A stretch of 64,000 bases of DNA from Artemia franciscana (GCF_032884065.1 NC_088865.1:46278185-46342184); one strand, 5' to 3'; positions 22,201 to 33,361 are shown, counted from the stretch's first letter. Made by a program: numbers and translations. The notes: generated from the letters alone by a model not told the origin.

Positions 22201-23030
22201 GGAGGCATGTACCAAGAAGAACCTTTTCCATGGGGGTCCGTAAGAGAAACTTGGACAGCCACGTCCGGGGCCATAAATACAGGCGGAAAAGGAAGAAAGA
22301 TTCTCAAAGGTACATTCAACAGGACCCACCAGCGTTTCTACACGTCCCGTGAGTTACACACCATCTCCCAGCAATGGGTAAAATCCAATGATGACGGAGA
22401 ACACCACGGCAGGAGGGTACACTTTGGGAGGACAACTGCGACAGTGGCTAAGATTTAGATGTATAGGGAGCAACCTTTGCAAAGGGATTACTTGGCCCTT
22501 TTGGGGTACCTGCCAGACTGGGGACCTTGAGGTTAACTGTATTCCAACTTGAGGAGTGGTTCTCCTCGAGGAAATTACAACCTACTAAACGACACAGCAT
22601 GTGCATGGGATTCTGATTAAATAAATAATTTTTCTGAGCTTAGTCTGTTTAGACGGGTATTTTTGGCCAGAAAACCTCTTTTCTAGTTGATTTATCTAAT
22701 GTGGGCTGCCTCCACATGGTAGCATAATATTTTTAGGTATGGATATATAATGGATCGGAGGTAATATGCTCGAGACTGTCTCTACAGGATTTTAACTCTT
22801 GTTGATAGAAGAGCATTGCCTAGTGCTGAAAACCATGTTACGACCAAGATGGACCCAGGATTCAACAAAGCCTCCATTCATACTGGAGTTACCAAGAACC
22901 TCTTGCTGCCCGGCTCTAAGCCGGGTTAAGCGCTTGGGGTAGACTTTAGGAGGTGCTATCCCGCTATCCCTGTTTTTCACTGGAATCTGAGATCATTGCT
23001 TTTCCTGAGGCCAAAATAATTTCAATGATT
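22200..23030 (+). other. Probable 5' region of the downstream LINE, with a GC-rich hairpin
   Basis: This moderately GC-rich stretch immediately precedes the LINE ORF at 23033. A perfect 7-bp hairpin lies at 22909-22925 (CCCGGCT, loop CTA, AGCCGGG). The 83- and 118-residue frames at 22207-22458 (plus) and 21963-22319 (minus) match nothing I know. Confidence 0.35.
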
Positions 23031-23032
23031 TA

Positions 23033-25870
23033 ATGAACATTAAAATTTTAACTTGGAATATTACGACGTTAAAAAATCAATATCCTATCGACATTTTGAT
23101 TGATGAATTCAGACGATTCGAACTGGACTTATTAAGAGTTTTAGTAATTCATATCCCAGGTGTAGGAGGCATGAAATTTGGTGATATAAAACTTGTTTAT
23201 TCAGGAAGGAAGGACGGGGTGCATAGACAGGGAGTAGGGATCATAATGAATAAGAAAACTGTTAAGTCTTGTTTAGGTTGAGTCTTGTTTAAATGCTAAG
23301 TCTTGTTTAGGCTGAGAAGATTTAATAATAGAATAGTAATTGCTAATTTAATGAGTAAACATTTCAAGGTATCAGTTATAGTGGTATATGTCCCTGTAGA
23401 AGCGACTGACGGAGATACAAGTAATTCAGATGAATTTTACTTACAGCTATAGGAGCAAACAGACAGAGTCCCAGATGGATATATGATATTTTTACTAGGA
23501 AATTAAAACTCCCAGGTCGGTAAAAACAAGGATAGATGGTATCCTAGCCAAGATAAATTTGGTGTATGGAAATAAAACAGTAATGGTTCCAGACTGTTGT
23601 AATAGTTTGCTCATAACATGCCCCATAAGTTAACATGGTATTCACCCGATGGTAAGACAGCAAATATTTTAGATAATGTTATAGTTCATCGAAGACTAGT
23701 AACATCCATACACAATACTAGGGTATATAGAGGTACTGTTATGGGTGTGAAAAATAAACATCACCATTTAGTAGTGTTTAGGGTTAATCTCAAGATGAAA
23801 TTTTGGAACGGTAACTAATTCTTGGAAATTTATGATGTAGGTAGACTCCAGGATGATAATTTGAAAGAAACTTTCCAGGAACATATGAACAGTAAACTTA
23901 ACAGTCTTTAATTTGACAATGTGGAAGATGGTTGGAATGATTTTGTAAAAACAATTTGTAAAGTTGCTGATGGTGTCTGAGGGAAGAAAGTTAGGACTTC
24001 AGCTAGGAATATTAGTGAAAAGGCTTTATCTTTAATAGAGAGGAGAAAGGGCTGCATCAAAAATTATCTGAGTGGTAGACCATAAGAAAACAAAATGAAT
24101 GTAAAGAAAGTGGAGAAAGCATTAAAATATGAACTGAGATGGAATGGAGGCCATAGATGAAATTGCCAAGGATCTGAGAGATTTAGCTAGACGGAATAGT
24201 AGCAAAATATTTTACTGGTGTGTTAATAAATTGAAAGGGAGCATTGAATTCGGATTTGTTCTCTTTAAAGATAAGAACGGGCCAAAATTAGCGATAAGGA
24301 AAGAGTTAAAGAGAGATGGGTAAGACATTCTGAGAAAGTGCTAAACCGAGATAGAGTTGCGGGAAAATATATAGAGGAAGATGAAAAAGTTTGCGATACC
24401 TTGGACGTAATGGAAGATTTGTTTTGTGAGGAAGAATTAGCGACAGTACTAAAAGAATTAAAAATTAATAAGGCTACAAGTGCTGATAGTGTTGTAATTC
24501 AGTTTCTTAAATATGGTGGCTCTGAGGTTAGAAATAAGTTATAGAAGATTGTGAATATGATATTTGAAATAGAGGAAGTATCTAAGGTTTTTATTAACAC
24601 CTCAAAACCACTGTATAAGAAAGGTGATAAGAGTAAGTGTGGTAATTATCGAGGCGTTTGTCTGATCTCATTACATAGCAGATTACTTAGTAATATCATA
24701 ATTTTTAGACTGAAAGACACTGTAGACAAAGTTCTATGAGAAGAACAGTGCGGCCTTGAAAAAGGTAGAGAAGTATCGGCGAAATTTTCACTCTTAGGTC
24801 AATAATTGAGAAGTGCATGAGTTTTGAAACACCTTTGGTCCTCAAAATACCAAAACCTTTGGTTTTTAGATTATTAGCAAGCGATCGAATCTGTTAAAAG
24901 AGCAGCTTTAGCTAAAATCTTATCCTTATATTGTTACCAGAAAAATACATTAAAGTGATTAGTAATATGTACGAGGATAACACTGCTGTGGTTGAGGCAG
25001 GAAATAAGGTTAGCAGATAGTTTTGTATTAGGTAAGGAGTTAAGTAGGGTTTCGGTCTATCACCCTTGAAGTGGATCATTTTGATGGACACTGTCTTAAG
25101 GAGCAAAGGAAAGGTAACGGGAGACCACGGAATCAAAAGGGGAGGAAAAACTCTCCTTGACCTAGATTATACTGACGATTTAAGCTTTCTTGATGAAAGT
25201 GTAAGCAAAATGAATGATTTCTCAGAGGTACTGTGAGTTTAGGGCGCTAAAATAGGTTTGATAGTTAATGTTAAGAATCCTAATCCACTACGGCTAGGAA
25301 AAAGTAAAGATGAAAAGGTGACGCTAGCCTACGAAAAGATTGATCAAATGGGCAGCTTTACGTACCTTGGTAGTATTATTAGTAATGAAGATGGCAAAAC
25401 TAGAATATCCAAGGCTCAGAGTGTTTTTTCACAGTTAGAAAAGGAGTTTGGAAGAAGAACAAGATAAGTCAGCAAAACAAGATTATAATATTAGAAGCTA
25501 GTGTAAAGACAGTTGTCAAATATGGCTCTGAAACAAGGACCCTCAGAAAATTAGATGAAGATTTGCTATAATTTTTACAGAGAAATTGCCTATGGATTGT
25601 TCTGGGTACCTGACCGACAGACCGTATTTGAAACAGTAAGCTGTGCAAAAAATGTGGTTGAAAAATGTGGTCCTGCTTTCTAGGGCTTTCTGAAAGAAAG
25701 ATTGTCTTAACCAGGGCATGTTGTGTGGATGAAAGATGACAAATCGCCGAAAATTCTCCGTTTTGGCCAACTGTCTAGGGCTAAACGAAATCAAATCTTC
25801 CACGTCTGGGGTAGGAGGACGTCATAAAGAAAGATTTTAAGGAAATCGGTACTTGCAGGCAAACTTATTG
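23033..25870 (+). pseudogene. APE-endonuclease/reverse transcriptase LINE (RTE/craniofacial-type), nearly full length but broken
   Basis: Endonuclease start: MNIKILTWNITTLKN, then YSGRKDGVHRQGVGIIMNKK, and the C-terminal endonuclease line YSPDGKTANILDNVIVHRR near 23640. The catalytic Glu expected in the second endonuclease motif (SExxxxG) is not there (LVIHIPGVG). RT: KELKINKATSADSVVIQFLK near 24450, PLYKKGDKSKCGNYRGVCLI near 24610, then EEQCGLEKGREV, GLSPLKW-like, the active-site box DYTDDLSFLDE near 25165 and GSFTYLGSIISNEDGKTRIS near 25350. The C-terminus is recognisable to about 25870. There are many in-frame stops (for example near 23280, 24541 and 25465) and several frame changes. Both YxDD aspartates survive, but the element as a whole cannot be expressed. 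The ~245-bp array starts immediately after it. Confidence 0.85.
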
Positions 25871-27400
25871 AAATCGGAAATCGGCAAACTTATTGCAAGG
25901 ATAACATAGAAAATCTTATAAAATCTGATAATAAGGAGATTTTATGGAACTTGATAAAATAGAATGATTTGAAATCTGCTAGCTCATAAGTAAAAGAATA
26001 GTCTAGGTACATCTTCACCCCACTCCCCCTATTTCATGTACTCTGACATTAATATATGGCTTTTAAGAAATATATGTTTTTCAATCCTTAACACAGCCTT
26101 ATAAAATGATTAAGACAAAATTGATATGAAAAAGCAAAAAACTTATTGCAAGCTTAACATAAAGAATTTCTTGTAAAATCTGATAATATGGATATTTTAT
26201 GGAGCTTAATAACATGTAAAATTTTGGGTATGGTTAGTTTATGTGTAAAATCGTAGTCTGGGTATTTAACCTCCTCCCCCCTCCACACACAATTTCATAC
26301 ACTCTGATACTAAAGTATGGTTTTTAGAAAAATATATTTTTTTTAACCTTTAAAATAGCTTTATCGAAAGATTAAGACAAAATTGATATACAAAACAAAC
26401 TTATTGCACGCATAATATACAGAATTTTTTATAAAATCTAAACATATTTTATGGAAATTTATAACATAGAAATTTCTAAATATTGTTAGTCCATAGGTAA
26501 GACCTCAGTCTAGGAATATCCTCACCCCCCGACAATTAATTCATGCATCCTGACACTAAGATATGGTTTTTAAGAAATATATATTTTTTACCATTAATAT
26601 AGCCTTATCAAAAGATTAAGCCAAAATTGATATGAAAAACATACTTATTGCAAGCATAACATAAAGAAAATCTTTTAAAATCTAATAACAAGTAGATTTT
26701 TTAACGTGAAAGTCTTGAACATTTCTAGTTCATAGGTAAAGTCCTAGTCTAGTTTCATCCTACCCTCCCCCCTCAATTCTTGCACTCTGACACTAAAATG
26801 TGATTTTCAAGAAATGTGTAATGTTTTTTGCCCTTAATATCACTTTATCGAATGATTAAGGCAAAAATTGAAAAAAAAGCAATTGCAAGCGTAACATAAA
26901 CAAGTCTTATAAAGTTTAATAATAAGGAGATTCTATGAAGCTTGGTAACATAGAAAGTTTTGAATATTGTTAATTCATAGGTAAAACCCTAGCCTATGTG
27001 TATTCCCGCCCCCTTAACTCATGCATCATGACATTAAAATTTGATTTTAAAAGAAATACATTTTTTAACGCTCAATATAGCTCTATCGAAAGATTAACGC
27101 TAAGCTGATATAAGAAACAAACTTGTTGCAGACATAACATAAAAAATCTTAAAAACTAATAATAAGCAGATTTTTTGGAACTTGATAACAGAAAATTTTT
27201 TAAATATTACTAGTTTATAGGTAAAACCCTATTCTAGGTATATCCCCTCCACCCACCTCCTTAATTCATGTATCCTGATACTAAAATATGATTTTTAAGA
27301 AATATGGTTTTTTACCCTTAATATTGCTTTACCGAAAGATTAAGGACAAATTGAAATGAAAAACAAAGTTGTTGAAAGCACAACATAAAAAATCTTATAA
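25870..27400 (+). repeat. Tandem array, ~235-258-bp unit, six to seven copies
   Basis: The junction phrase TAAAATCTGATAATA (diverged in later copies) occurs at about 25919, 26174, 26432, 26675, 26910, 27150 and 27396. Each unit also has a C-rich line, GACACTAAAATATGGTTTTT, TATCGAAAGATTAAG and TTATTGCAAGCATAACATAA. Units are visibly diverged. The right end coincides with the start of a Helitron. Confidence 0.9.
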
Positions 27401-27449
27401 ATCTATATATATATAAATAAGTTGTCTGTCTGTGTGTCTGTCTGTCAGG

Positions 27450-27521
27450 TGACGTCATGTTTCTGTGTCTACTGACGTCATGAAGTTAGTTGACGCCATT
27501 TTTGCTATGACGGTGACGTCA
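27450..27521. promoter_or_regulatory. Three TGACGTCA (CRE-type) palindromes in a Helitron 5' end
   Basis: Perfect TGACGTCA at 27450-27457, 27473-27480 and 27514-27521, upstream of the short ORF. This is the consensus for CREB/ATF bZIP proteins. Whether it acts as a promoter element is inference. Confidence 0.4.
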
Positions 27522-27631
27522 TTAAAGGTATTTAAGACATTTGTTCACGGAAAAATGTTTAATTATAAAATGACTGAAGAACCTACAATGGCAACAGCCG
27601 AGGAAGCTGCTCAAAGAGTTTATTCCCTACA

Positions 27632-27964
27632 ATGGCAACAGCCGAGGAATATGCTCAAAGAGTTTATGCCCAAAAACTTTCTGCTGATAGAGAAAGTAAG
27701 AAAAGAAAGCGTTCCGAGGAATCACAAGAACAGCAAGAAAACAGGCTTGCAGCTGATAGAGAAAGTAAGAAAAGAAAGCGTGCCGGGGAATCACAAGAAC
27801 AGCAAGAAAACAGGATTGCGGCTAAAGAACGCAAAACCACGCAGTTAGATGGAAATCCACCTGGACAGCGAGAGTCAAAACATATCAAAACTGAAAATGA
27901 TAGCGATGATGATTGGGTTTGGGATTTTGACTTGGATAAGGTCATCAATGCCTACCAGATTTAA
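27632..27964 (+). CDS. Short Helitron-borne ORF: charged 23-aa repeats and acidic C-terminus
   Basis: A 110-residue frame. Residues ~1-15 (MATAEEYAQRVYAQK) match the start of the Rep-helicase N-terminus at 32235-33170. Next come two copies of a 23-residue unit (ADRESKKRKRSEESQEQQEN) and then a distinct tail, KTENDSDDDWVWDFDLDKVI followed by NAYQI and a stop. The tail is absent from the Rep-helicase gene but is shared with the ORFs at 34485-34802 and 37642-37890. A 44-bp duplication (about 27582-27669) shifts the frame relative to an upstream ATG at 27570, so the second ATG was chosen as start. The alternative frame through the 69-bp repeats is also open (27465-27848). It is probably a Helitron-specific small protein of unknown role, and translation is unproven. 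Confidence 0.45.
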   Translation: MATAEEYAQRVYAQKLSADRESKKRKRSEESQEQQENRLAADRESKKRKRAGESQEQQENRIAAKERKTTQLDGNPPGQRESKHIKTENDSDDDWVWDFDLDKVINAYQI

Positions 27965-28089
27965 GTTAAAAAAACAAAGGTTCGTCGATATGTACTTCAT
28001 AGTGACGCTGAAAAATAAAGAAGAAAAAGAAAACTGAAAAAAGAAAAAAGGTAAAAAACTAAAAAAAAAAACTAAAAATAAAAAACACT

Positions 28090-28440
28090 CAAAGAGAAAT
28101 TACAGACCGGGACACAAATGACTACCGAGACAGAGGGAATATAAGTGACGACCGGGAACCTCAAAGAGAAATTACAGACTGGGACACCCGGACACAAATC
28201 ACGACCAGGACACAGGGAATATAAATGACGACCGGGACACAGGGACACAACTACAACGGGGACACCGGGGATACAGGCGGGATATATAAATGACGACCGG
28301 GACACAGGGATTGTTCGAATAGAAATTACAGACCGGGACACCGGGACACAAATGACGACCGGGACACCGGGACACAGGGAATATAAATGACGACCGGGAC
28401 ACAGGGAATATAAATCACGACCGGGACACAGGGACACTTC
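28090..28440. repeat. Minisatellite, GACCGGGACAC-type units
   Basis: Irregular 20-40-bp units combine GACCGGGACAC, ACAGGGAATATAAATGAC and GGGACACAAATGACGACC. The 159-residue minus-strand frame here is a translation of the repeat, not a gene. The same array type is in the Helitrons at 34925-35285 and 36900-37150. Confidence 0.85.
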
Positions 28441-28453
28441 ATTAGAATAATGA

Positions 28454-28597
28454 GGTATAGATCTGAATACGGATTGTTTTTCCCATGGACAATTATATGT
28501 TGCATGTTCAAGAGTCAGTAAACCTGACAATCTAGTTATATGCACAGACAATGGGACAGCGAAGAATGTTGTATATTCGCATGTTTTACGTAGTTAA
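28454..28597 (+). pseudogene. Last codons of the Helitron helicase
   Basis: The frame reads GIDLNTDCFSHGQLYVACSR and then VSKPDNLVIC, ending in a VYSHVLRS-stop line. This is the conserved C-terminus of Pif1-like Helitron helicases (HGQLYVACSRV is superfamily-1 motif VI). Upstream it begins after a stop at 28451, so only this end of the gene was kept in the derivative. Confidence 0.8.
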
Positions 28598-28754
28598 AAA
28601 CATATATTTATATCTATCTCTATTTACAAGTAGGACACAGGGACACAACTACAATGGCGCGTAACTAATATGGCGCGTAACGACTTACGCGCGCGGGGGG
28701 GCTTTGGGGAAGCGAAGCGCCCCACCAACTAGGTGTCGGGGTGGCACCTAGTTG

Positions 28755-29000
28755 GTGTGGCTGTGGTTTTAAATTTTGAGCAAATTTACCCTTTTTCTCT
28801 TTAAAACAAACTAAAAACAGCTGGATTTTCTTTATTGGTTATTGTTCCCTTAATGGCACTTTTTCCAGAAAAGCAGTCAACTCTACCATTTTCTGCCCTA
28901 TTGTTTTCTAAACATGGGATTAAATTGGGGGAGGGACTTACTAATGAGTGTCATAAAAATTACAGTTAGAAAATTCTTAGGTATTCGTGATTTTATAATA
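28755..29000. other. Spacer between two Helitrons
   Basis: AT-rich DNA without recognisable features. Confidence 0.4.
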
Positions 29001-29003
29001 TTA

Positions 29004-29296
29004 CTAGCTGTTGGGGGCGCTACGTACCCCCCAAGCCCCCCTGTGCGCGTAAGTCGTTACGTGCCATATTAGTTACACGCCATTGTAGTTGTGTCCCTGT
29101 GTCCCTGTATACCTATGAATATAGATAGATTTATATATGTGTTTTGAACTACGTAAAACTTGCGAATATACAACATTCTTGGCTTTCCCATTGTCTATGC
29201 ATATACAAAGCCTTATGTACCTATAATGACGTCATATGCAAACGCTCTTTTTAAAAACAAACAAACATGCATACACACAAGTCGTTTTTATATAGA
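29004..29296 (-). mobile_element. Short non-autonomous Helitron or shared 3' end
   Basis: On the minus strand it starts TCTATATAAAAACGACTTG (29296, preceded by A) and ends with the conserved 3' hairpin and CTAG before T (29004). It carries one TGACGTCA (29227-29234) and a scrap of the helicase C-terminus (about 29150-29200). It is either a 293-bp element inserted at the end of the larger relic or that relic's own 3' end after a rearrangement. Confidence 0.55.
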
Positions 29297-29323
29297 TAGA
29301 TAGAAAGATAGATACAATACAAA

Positions 29324-30370
29324 TTAACTGCGTAAAACTTGCGAATATACAACATTCTTCGCTGTCCAATTGTCGCTGCATATAAATAGATTGTCAGGTT
29401 TACCGACCCTCGAACATGCAACGTACAATTTTTCCATGGGAAAAACAATCATTATTAAGATCTATACCACATTTTTCTAATTATTGACCTTGAGCTTTGT
29501 TGATGGTGATTGCAAATTCTAATCGAATTGGAAATTGCAATCTTTTAAATTGAAAAGGCAGATCCGATGGAATCATGGGAATGCGAGGAATAAGAACAGC
29601 CTCACCCTCAAAAGGCCCTGTCAAGATTGTTGCCTCTACTACGTTTTCCATTGTTTTTTTTTTTACGGCACGTCGCGTGCCATTGCAAAGCTTTGGTGGG
29701 TTGATATTTCTTAACAGTATTATTGGTACTAGATCAGGTGTTGATCTAGGTATTATAGGTAATATTTGCCTGAAATCTCCCGCAAGCAATATTAATGTGC
29801 TGCCAAAGGGTTTCGAATTCCCTTGCAAATCTTTCAAACATTGATCCAGAGCCTCGAGCGATTTTTTGTGTGCCATTGTTCACTCGTCCCAAATAATAAG
29901 TTTGCATTGCTGCCATACTTTACCCATCCCAGATGATTTGGAAATATTGCACGTGGGAGTTTCAGTAGAATGCAAATTCAGAGGCAATTTCAAAGCGGAA
30001 TGAGCAGTTCTTCCACCAAGCAGCAACCTTATGGCTATTCCGGACGACACAATTGCCAACGCTATATCATTTTTTGATCAAATTGATGCCAGAATCAGTT
30101 TTATCACAAACGTTTTACCAGTACCTCCTGGTACATCCATAAAGAAAATTTCTCTAACGTTGTTATCGACACAATGCATTATCGTATCATAAATGTCTTT
30201 TTTTCCGACGTTAACCTGGAAATGTTGTTTTGTACATACGACAATAGATCACTCGTACTGTAACTTTGTTCACGATCTAATTCTACACATGTCGAAACAG
30301 CAGCGGTACGATTAGGTGAAGGCATTCCCAAATCCGGAAGAGGTTTGTTTGCCATACATACGCACAAATC
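29324..30370 (-). pseudogene. Helitron helicase domain (Pif1/RecD-like), internally deleted
   Basis: The C-terminal helicase half of the RepHel protein, which would unwind DNA during rolling-circle transposition. Minus-strand order: LTSEKK with a frameshift, then the IYDTIMHCVDNN line, Walker A FMDVPGGTGKTFVIKL near 30135, AIVSSGIAIRLLLGGRTAHS near 30050, Walker B LIIWDE with an immediate TGA at about 29880, then MAHKKSLEALDQCLKDLQGN, LLAGDFRQILPIIPR, and a jump straight to PPKLCNGTR. A large middle segment is missing there. It continues to TINKAQGQ, a TAA, then the C-terminus ending at 29324. Lesions: two stops, at least one frameshift and a big deletion. Confidence 0.9.
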
Positions 30371-32210
30371 TTCTATAATAACTAAAGTTTATTTATAAAT
30401 TCCTGAATCGAAAATCAAAAAATCAAAAGTCATATCCGACGTCTCTAACCGTTTTCGATGGAGTATATCTTCGGACATTTTCGATTTATATTTTCTCCAT
30501 AACTCTGTAGGAGCTGAAGGAGAGCAAGTTGTTAGAATGATTCCAAACAATGCACGAATTTGACTTGGAGTTGACGTCTCAAATACTCAAGGGACGTCGG
30601 ACCGGGTACATTCACCAAAAGCAGGCTTAGAAAGAAGCATTTACGTTGATTTGGGTGAACGGTGTAGAGTCTTCCTATCGTGGTATCTTTGAAGATGGTA
30701 GGTTGGCCGTCGACTGACTTACCCTGTTTTCGACGTTCAAATACTTAATTTTTAGTATTCCACGTGTAATACGAAGGCACTTCAGCATACAGTAGTTTTT
30801 TTTGCAAAAGAATCATTTTTGCATAGCGAAAAGAAAGCAGTTAGCTTTGAATCCAGTGGATTCAGGGCTCTTTGTTGCACGTTGAATTCCAAAAAATAAA
30901 CACGTTGACCATTCTGTAAATGTACCGCTAAGTGAACAACAGCTGGACTACGTTCATGTATCGGAAATGAAAGAATTCGCCAAACAGCTTCATTACTACT
31001 TATGTATCTTCCAGCCTGATATTGTACAATTTCGTCGATATCTTTGATTTTGGACTGCAAGCCAAAAACTGCCATGCCACTGCCTTTGTTGACGTATTTA
31101 CATATGCATTTGATTGCCTTTACGGAGTTACAGTATTCAACGTTTATGTGTGCGTTAAGTGTTTTTGATAATAATGGGGAATATGGAACAACCCAATGGT
31201 TATCTACTTCGATGTTGGTACCGTTACGCTTCTTTATTATTGCTGTTTTACCGCCATCTTCAGTAGATCTTCTTCTATATTGTGGGTAACCATCATTGCC
31301 AGTAATTGTGTTGGGAACTAAAAGTCGAAGATATTGCTTTGTGCCCCTTCCTTTGGCCATGCATGGTGAATTTTTGTTCAGTGCACCGCAAGGGCCATGT
31401 ATCATATTTTTTACAACAATATCATATAACCCCTTATCGACATTCTCATACATGTAAATGTAATATATCTAGACAAACATAGAGACGAACATACGCAATA
31501 GCATCTTGAGCATATTCATGCATATGACGGGGACTGCCAGCACATGACGAAGGTAAATTCGTTAATCTTCCAACGTTTTTGGTATTACCGTCATTTACAA
31601 CTGTATCTCGCAAATGAATGTATTGTTCAGAGCAGAGCTTGGTCTGATTCAGACGGATAAATGGCAAACGTTTTAATTCAATTTTTGCATACATATCAAC
31701 GACGTATTGGTGAAACAATTGACGGCATTTTAAAATATAATTGTCTTCATCCCGCCGAATCATTAGTCTATAGGAATAATAATGCATTGCACTGCATTTC
31801 TTATTCGTTTCTTTGTTAGTGGCTGGATTTATCAATTTAATAATAAAGTGATAGCCGTCGGCTCCATCCCAAAAAATGATAGGATATTGTAGGGCATCGT
31901 AGCATCGATGAGTTTCAGCAATTCTTACCAACTGAGCGTTTTACTTATGAAGAATAATATCTCGAGGTAAAAACTGATCACCGACCATAACGATTGCCAC
32001 TTCGTCGATAGGTGGAGCATTGTATCTATGCACATGTTGGCAAGGAGGCGTTTTGTCAGCGGAAATAACAATTTTATGCGTATCAGTAGGCATCAAATCG
32101 ATGGACGTTTTGAACAGACGCACTAAATTATTATTTTCGTGGAAAAGATGTTGCAATTGGGAAACAATTGTCCTTTGAACGTCGGGAGAAATTTCGCAAC
32201 GTGCATTCAA
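30370..32210 (-). pseudogene. Helitron Rep domain (Helitron_like_N), HUH segment deleted
   Basis: The rolling-circle endonuclease part. Recognisable lines are FKTSIDLMPTDTHKIVISAD and VGDQFLPRDIILHK, a TAA near 31940, then VRIAETHRCYDALQYPIIFW, RRDEDNYILKCRQLFHQYVV and PSSCAGSPRHMHEYAQDAIA. At about 31450 the frame breaks and resumes at NVDKGLYDIVVKNMIHGPCG. The ~100-residue stretch that normally lies between, with the metal-binding His-x-His of QKRGLPHAHILIW, is absent. The tyrosine motif reads KCICKYVNKGS, so the first of the two conserved tyrosines (YxxxY) is Cys. Downstream, 30380-30780 continues in changing frames with PTELWRKYKSKMSEDILHRK. Catalytically dead. Confidence 0.9.
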
Positions 32211-32234
32211 TTTAGAATTTCTATCATTGATGAA

Positions 32235-33170
32235 CTACAATTTTAAAAATCTATGATTCTCGCCTAAGAATGGTAGTAGGGACCCTGCTCTATGATAAAT
32301 TTGACCTTTTACTTTGAAAGTAGGCATAAATTGATCTGGATTTTCGATTTGGGCACCATACGACGTCATTTGGAAACATGAGTTATATTTTCTGATCTCT
32401 GATAAAAAACGCTTAAATTCTGACGTGGTTCCAGTAAGCAGAGTCTTCAATGGCTCTGGTGGTGCAGCCAGTAGAGGAAGTTTAACTTTTCCTGAGGTGC
32501 AACATATTCCCATTGTTTCACCATTAAATTTCAAGGCCTTGCAATAGGGACAAATTTTAGATATAGTCCCGATCTGAACAGATGTACTGAAGCTATAATC
32601 ATCGACTGGGCTGTACCTCAATGCTAGGCGAAAATTTTTAGGTTGTTCTTGTGATTCCTCGTCACGCTTTCTCTTGGTGATTTCTCTTTGAGACGCAAGC
32701 CTAATTTCATGCTGTTGTTGTGATTCCTCGGCACGCTTTCTTTTCTTACTTACTCTATCAGCCGCAAGCCTGTTTTCTTGCTTTTCTTGTGATTCCTCGG
32801 CAAACCTTCTTTTTTCACTTTCTCTTTTAGCAGCAAGTCTGGTTTCGCGTTGCTCTGGTAGTTCCTTGGCACGCTTTCTGTTCTTACTTTCTCTATCAGC
32901 CGCAAGCCTGTATTCTTGCTGTTCTTTCGATTCCTCGGCACACTTTCTTTTCTTACTTTCTCTATCAGCAGCAAGTTTTTTGGAATAGACTCTTTGAGTA
33001 GCCTCCTCGGCTGTTGCCATTGTAGGTTCTTCAGTCATTTTAAACATTTTTCCGTGAACGAATGTCTTAAATAACTTTAATAACGTCATCGTCATAACAA
33101 ACATGACCACAACTAACCTCATGACGACATGACATGATGACATGACGTCACTCGACAGACACACAGACAA
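32235..33170 (-). pseudogene. Helitron RepHel N-terminus: charged 23-aa repeats plus zinc-binding region
   Basis: An open 311-codon frame. The likely start is MTEEPTMATAEEATQRVYSK at 33038 (or the Met three codons earlier) rather than the first Met of the frame, which lies in the 5' terminal DNA. Next come about six diverged copies of a 23-residue unit (ADRESKKRKRAEESQEQQEN-like), strongly basic and probably helical. Then CPYCKALKFNGETMGICCTS, a Cys-rich line typical of these Helitron proteins, and LLTGTTSEFKRFLSEIRKYN. The frame ends at 32235, one stop before the Rep part. This N-terminus is shared with the short ORFs at 27632 and 34485, but the acidic tail of those ORFs is not present here. 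Confidence 0.8.
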
Positions 33171-33239
33171 CTTATTTTTATATATATAGATACGTCAGTT
33201 GACAAACATGACGTCAGTCGACACACAAACTTGACGTCA
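33143..33239. promoter_or_regulatory. TGACGTCA palindromes at two abutting Helitron 5' ends
   Basis: Perfect TGACGTCA at 33143-33150, 33209-33216 and 33232-33239, plus related CGTCA half sites. Same arrangement as in the 27.4-kb and 37.2-kb Helitron ends. Confidence 0.4.
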
Positions 33240-33264
33240 GTAGACAGACAAACAGACAATCAAC

Positions 33265-33265
33265 A

Positions 33266-33358
<93 letters not shown>
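33265..33358. repeat. (AT)n microsatellite
   Basis: About 90 bp of nearly pure AT dinucleotide. It looks like an expansion of the TCTATATATATA 5' terminus of a Helitron. Confidence 0.95.

Positions 33359-33361
<3 letters not shown>

Larger units (their letters stand above)
27402..28751 (+). mobile_element. Non-autonomous Helitron (~1.35 kb)
   Basis: It starts with TCTATATATATATAAATAAG after an A. It ends in a GC-rich hairpin region and CTAG followed by T (28748-28751), matching the 5'-TC and 3'-CTRR ends and A|T target of Helitrons. Contents in order: a 5' region with three perfect TGACGTCA sites, a short ORF, an A-rich stretch, a GACCGGGACAC minisatellite, the last ~48 codons of the Helitron helicase, and the conserved 3' end (ACTAATATGGCGCGTAACGA). 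It lacks Rep and most of the helicase. Confidence 0.8.
29004..33190 (-). mobile_element. Autonomous-type Helitron relic encoding Rep and helicase
   Basis: The minus-strand 5' end at 33190 reads TCTATATATATAAAAATAAG after an A. The body holds the N-terminal repeat region, Rep and Pif1-like helicase in the usual order. The 3' CTAG lies at 29004. A second 5'-end-like sequence with TGACGTCA sites and an expanded (AT)n tract lies just upstream (33191-33360), showing that another Helitron end abuts this one. Confidence 0.8.

Noticed and set aside
22207-22458. 83-residue plus frame with balanced composition
   Set aside because: The opposite strand is equally open, no motif is recognised, and it sits in the probable 5' region of a LINE.
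28072-28551. 159-residue minus-strand open frame rich in CPG and VPV
   Set aside because: It is the translation of the GACCGGGACAC minisatellite. All frames of the repeat are partly open, and similar frames arise in the other two arrays.
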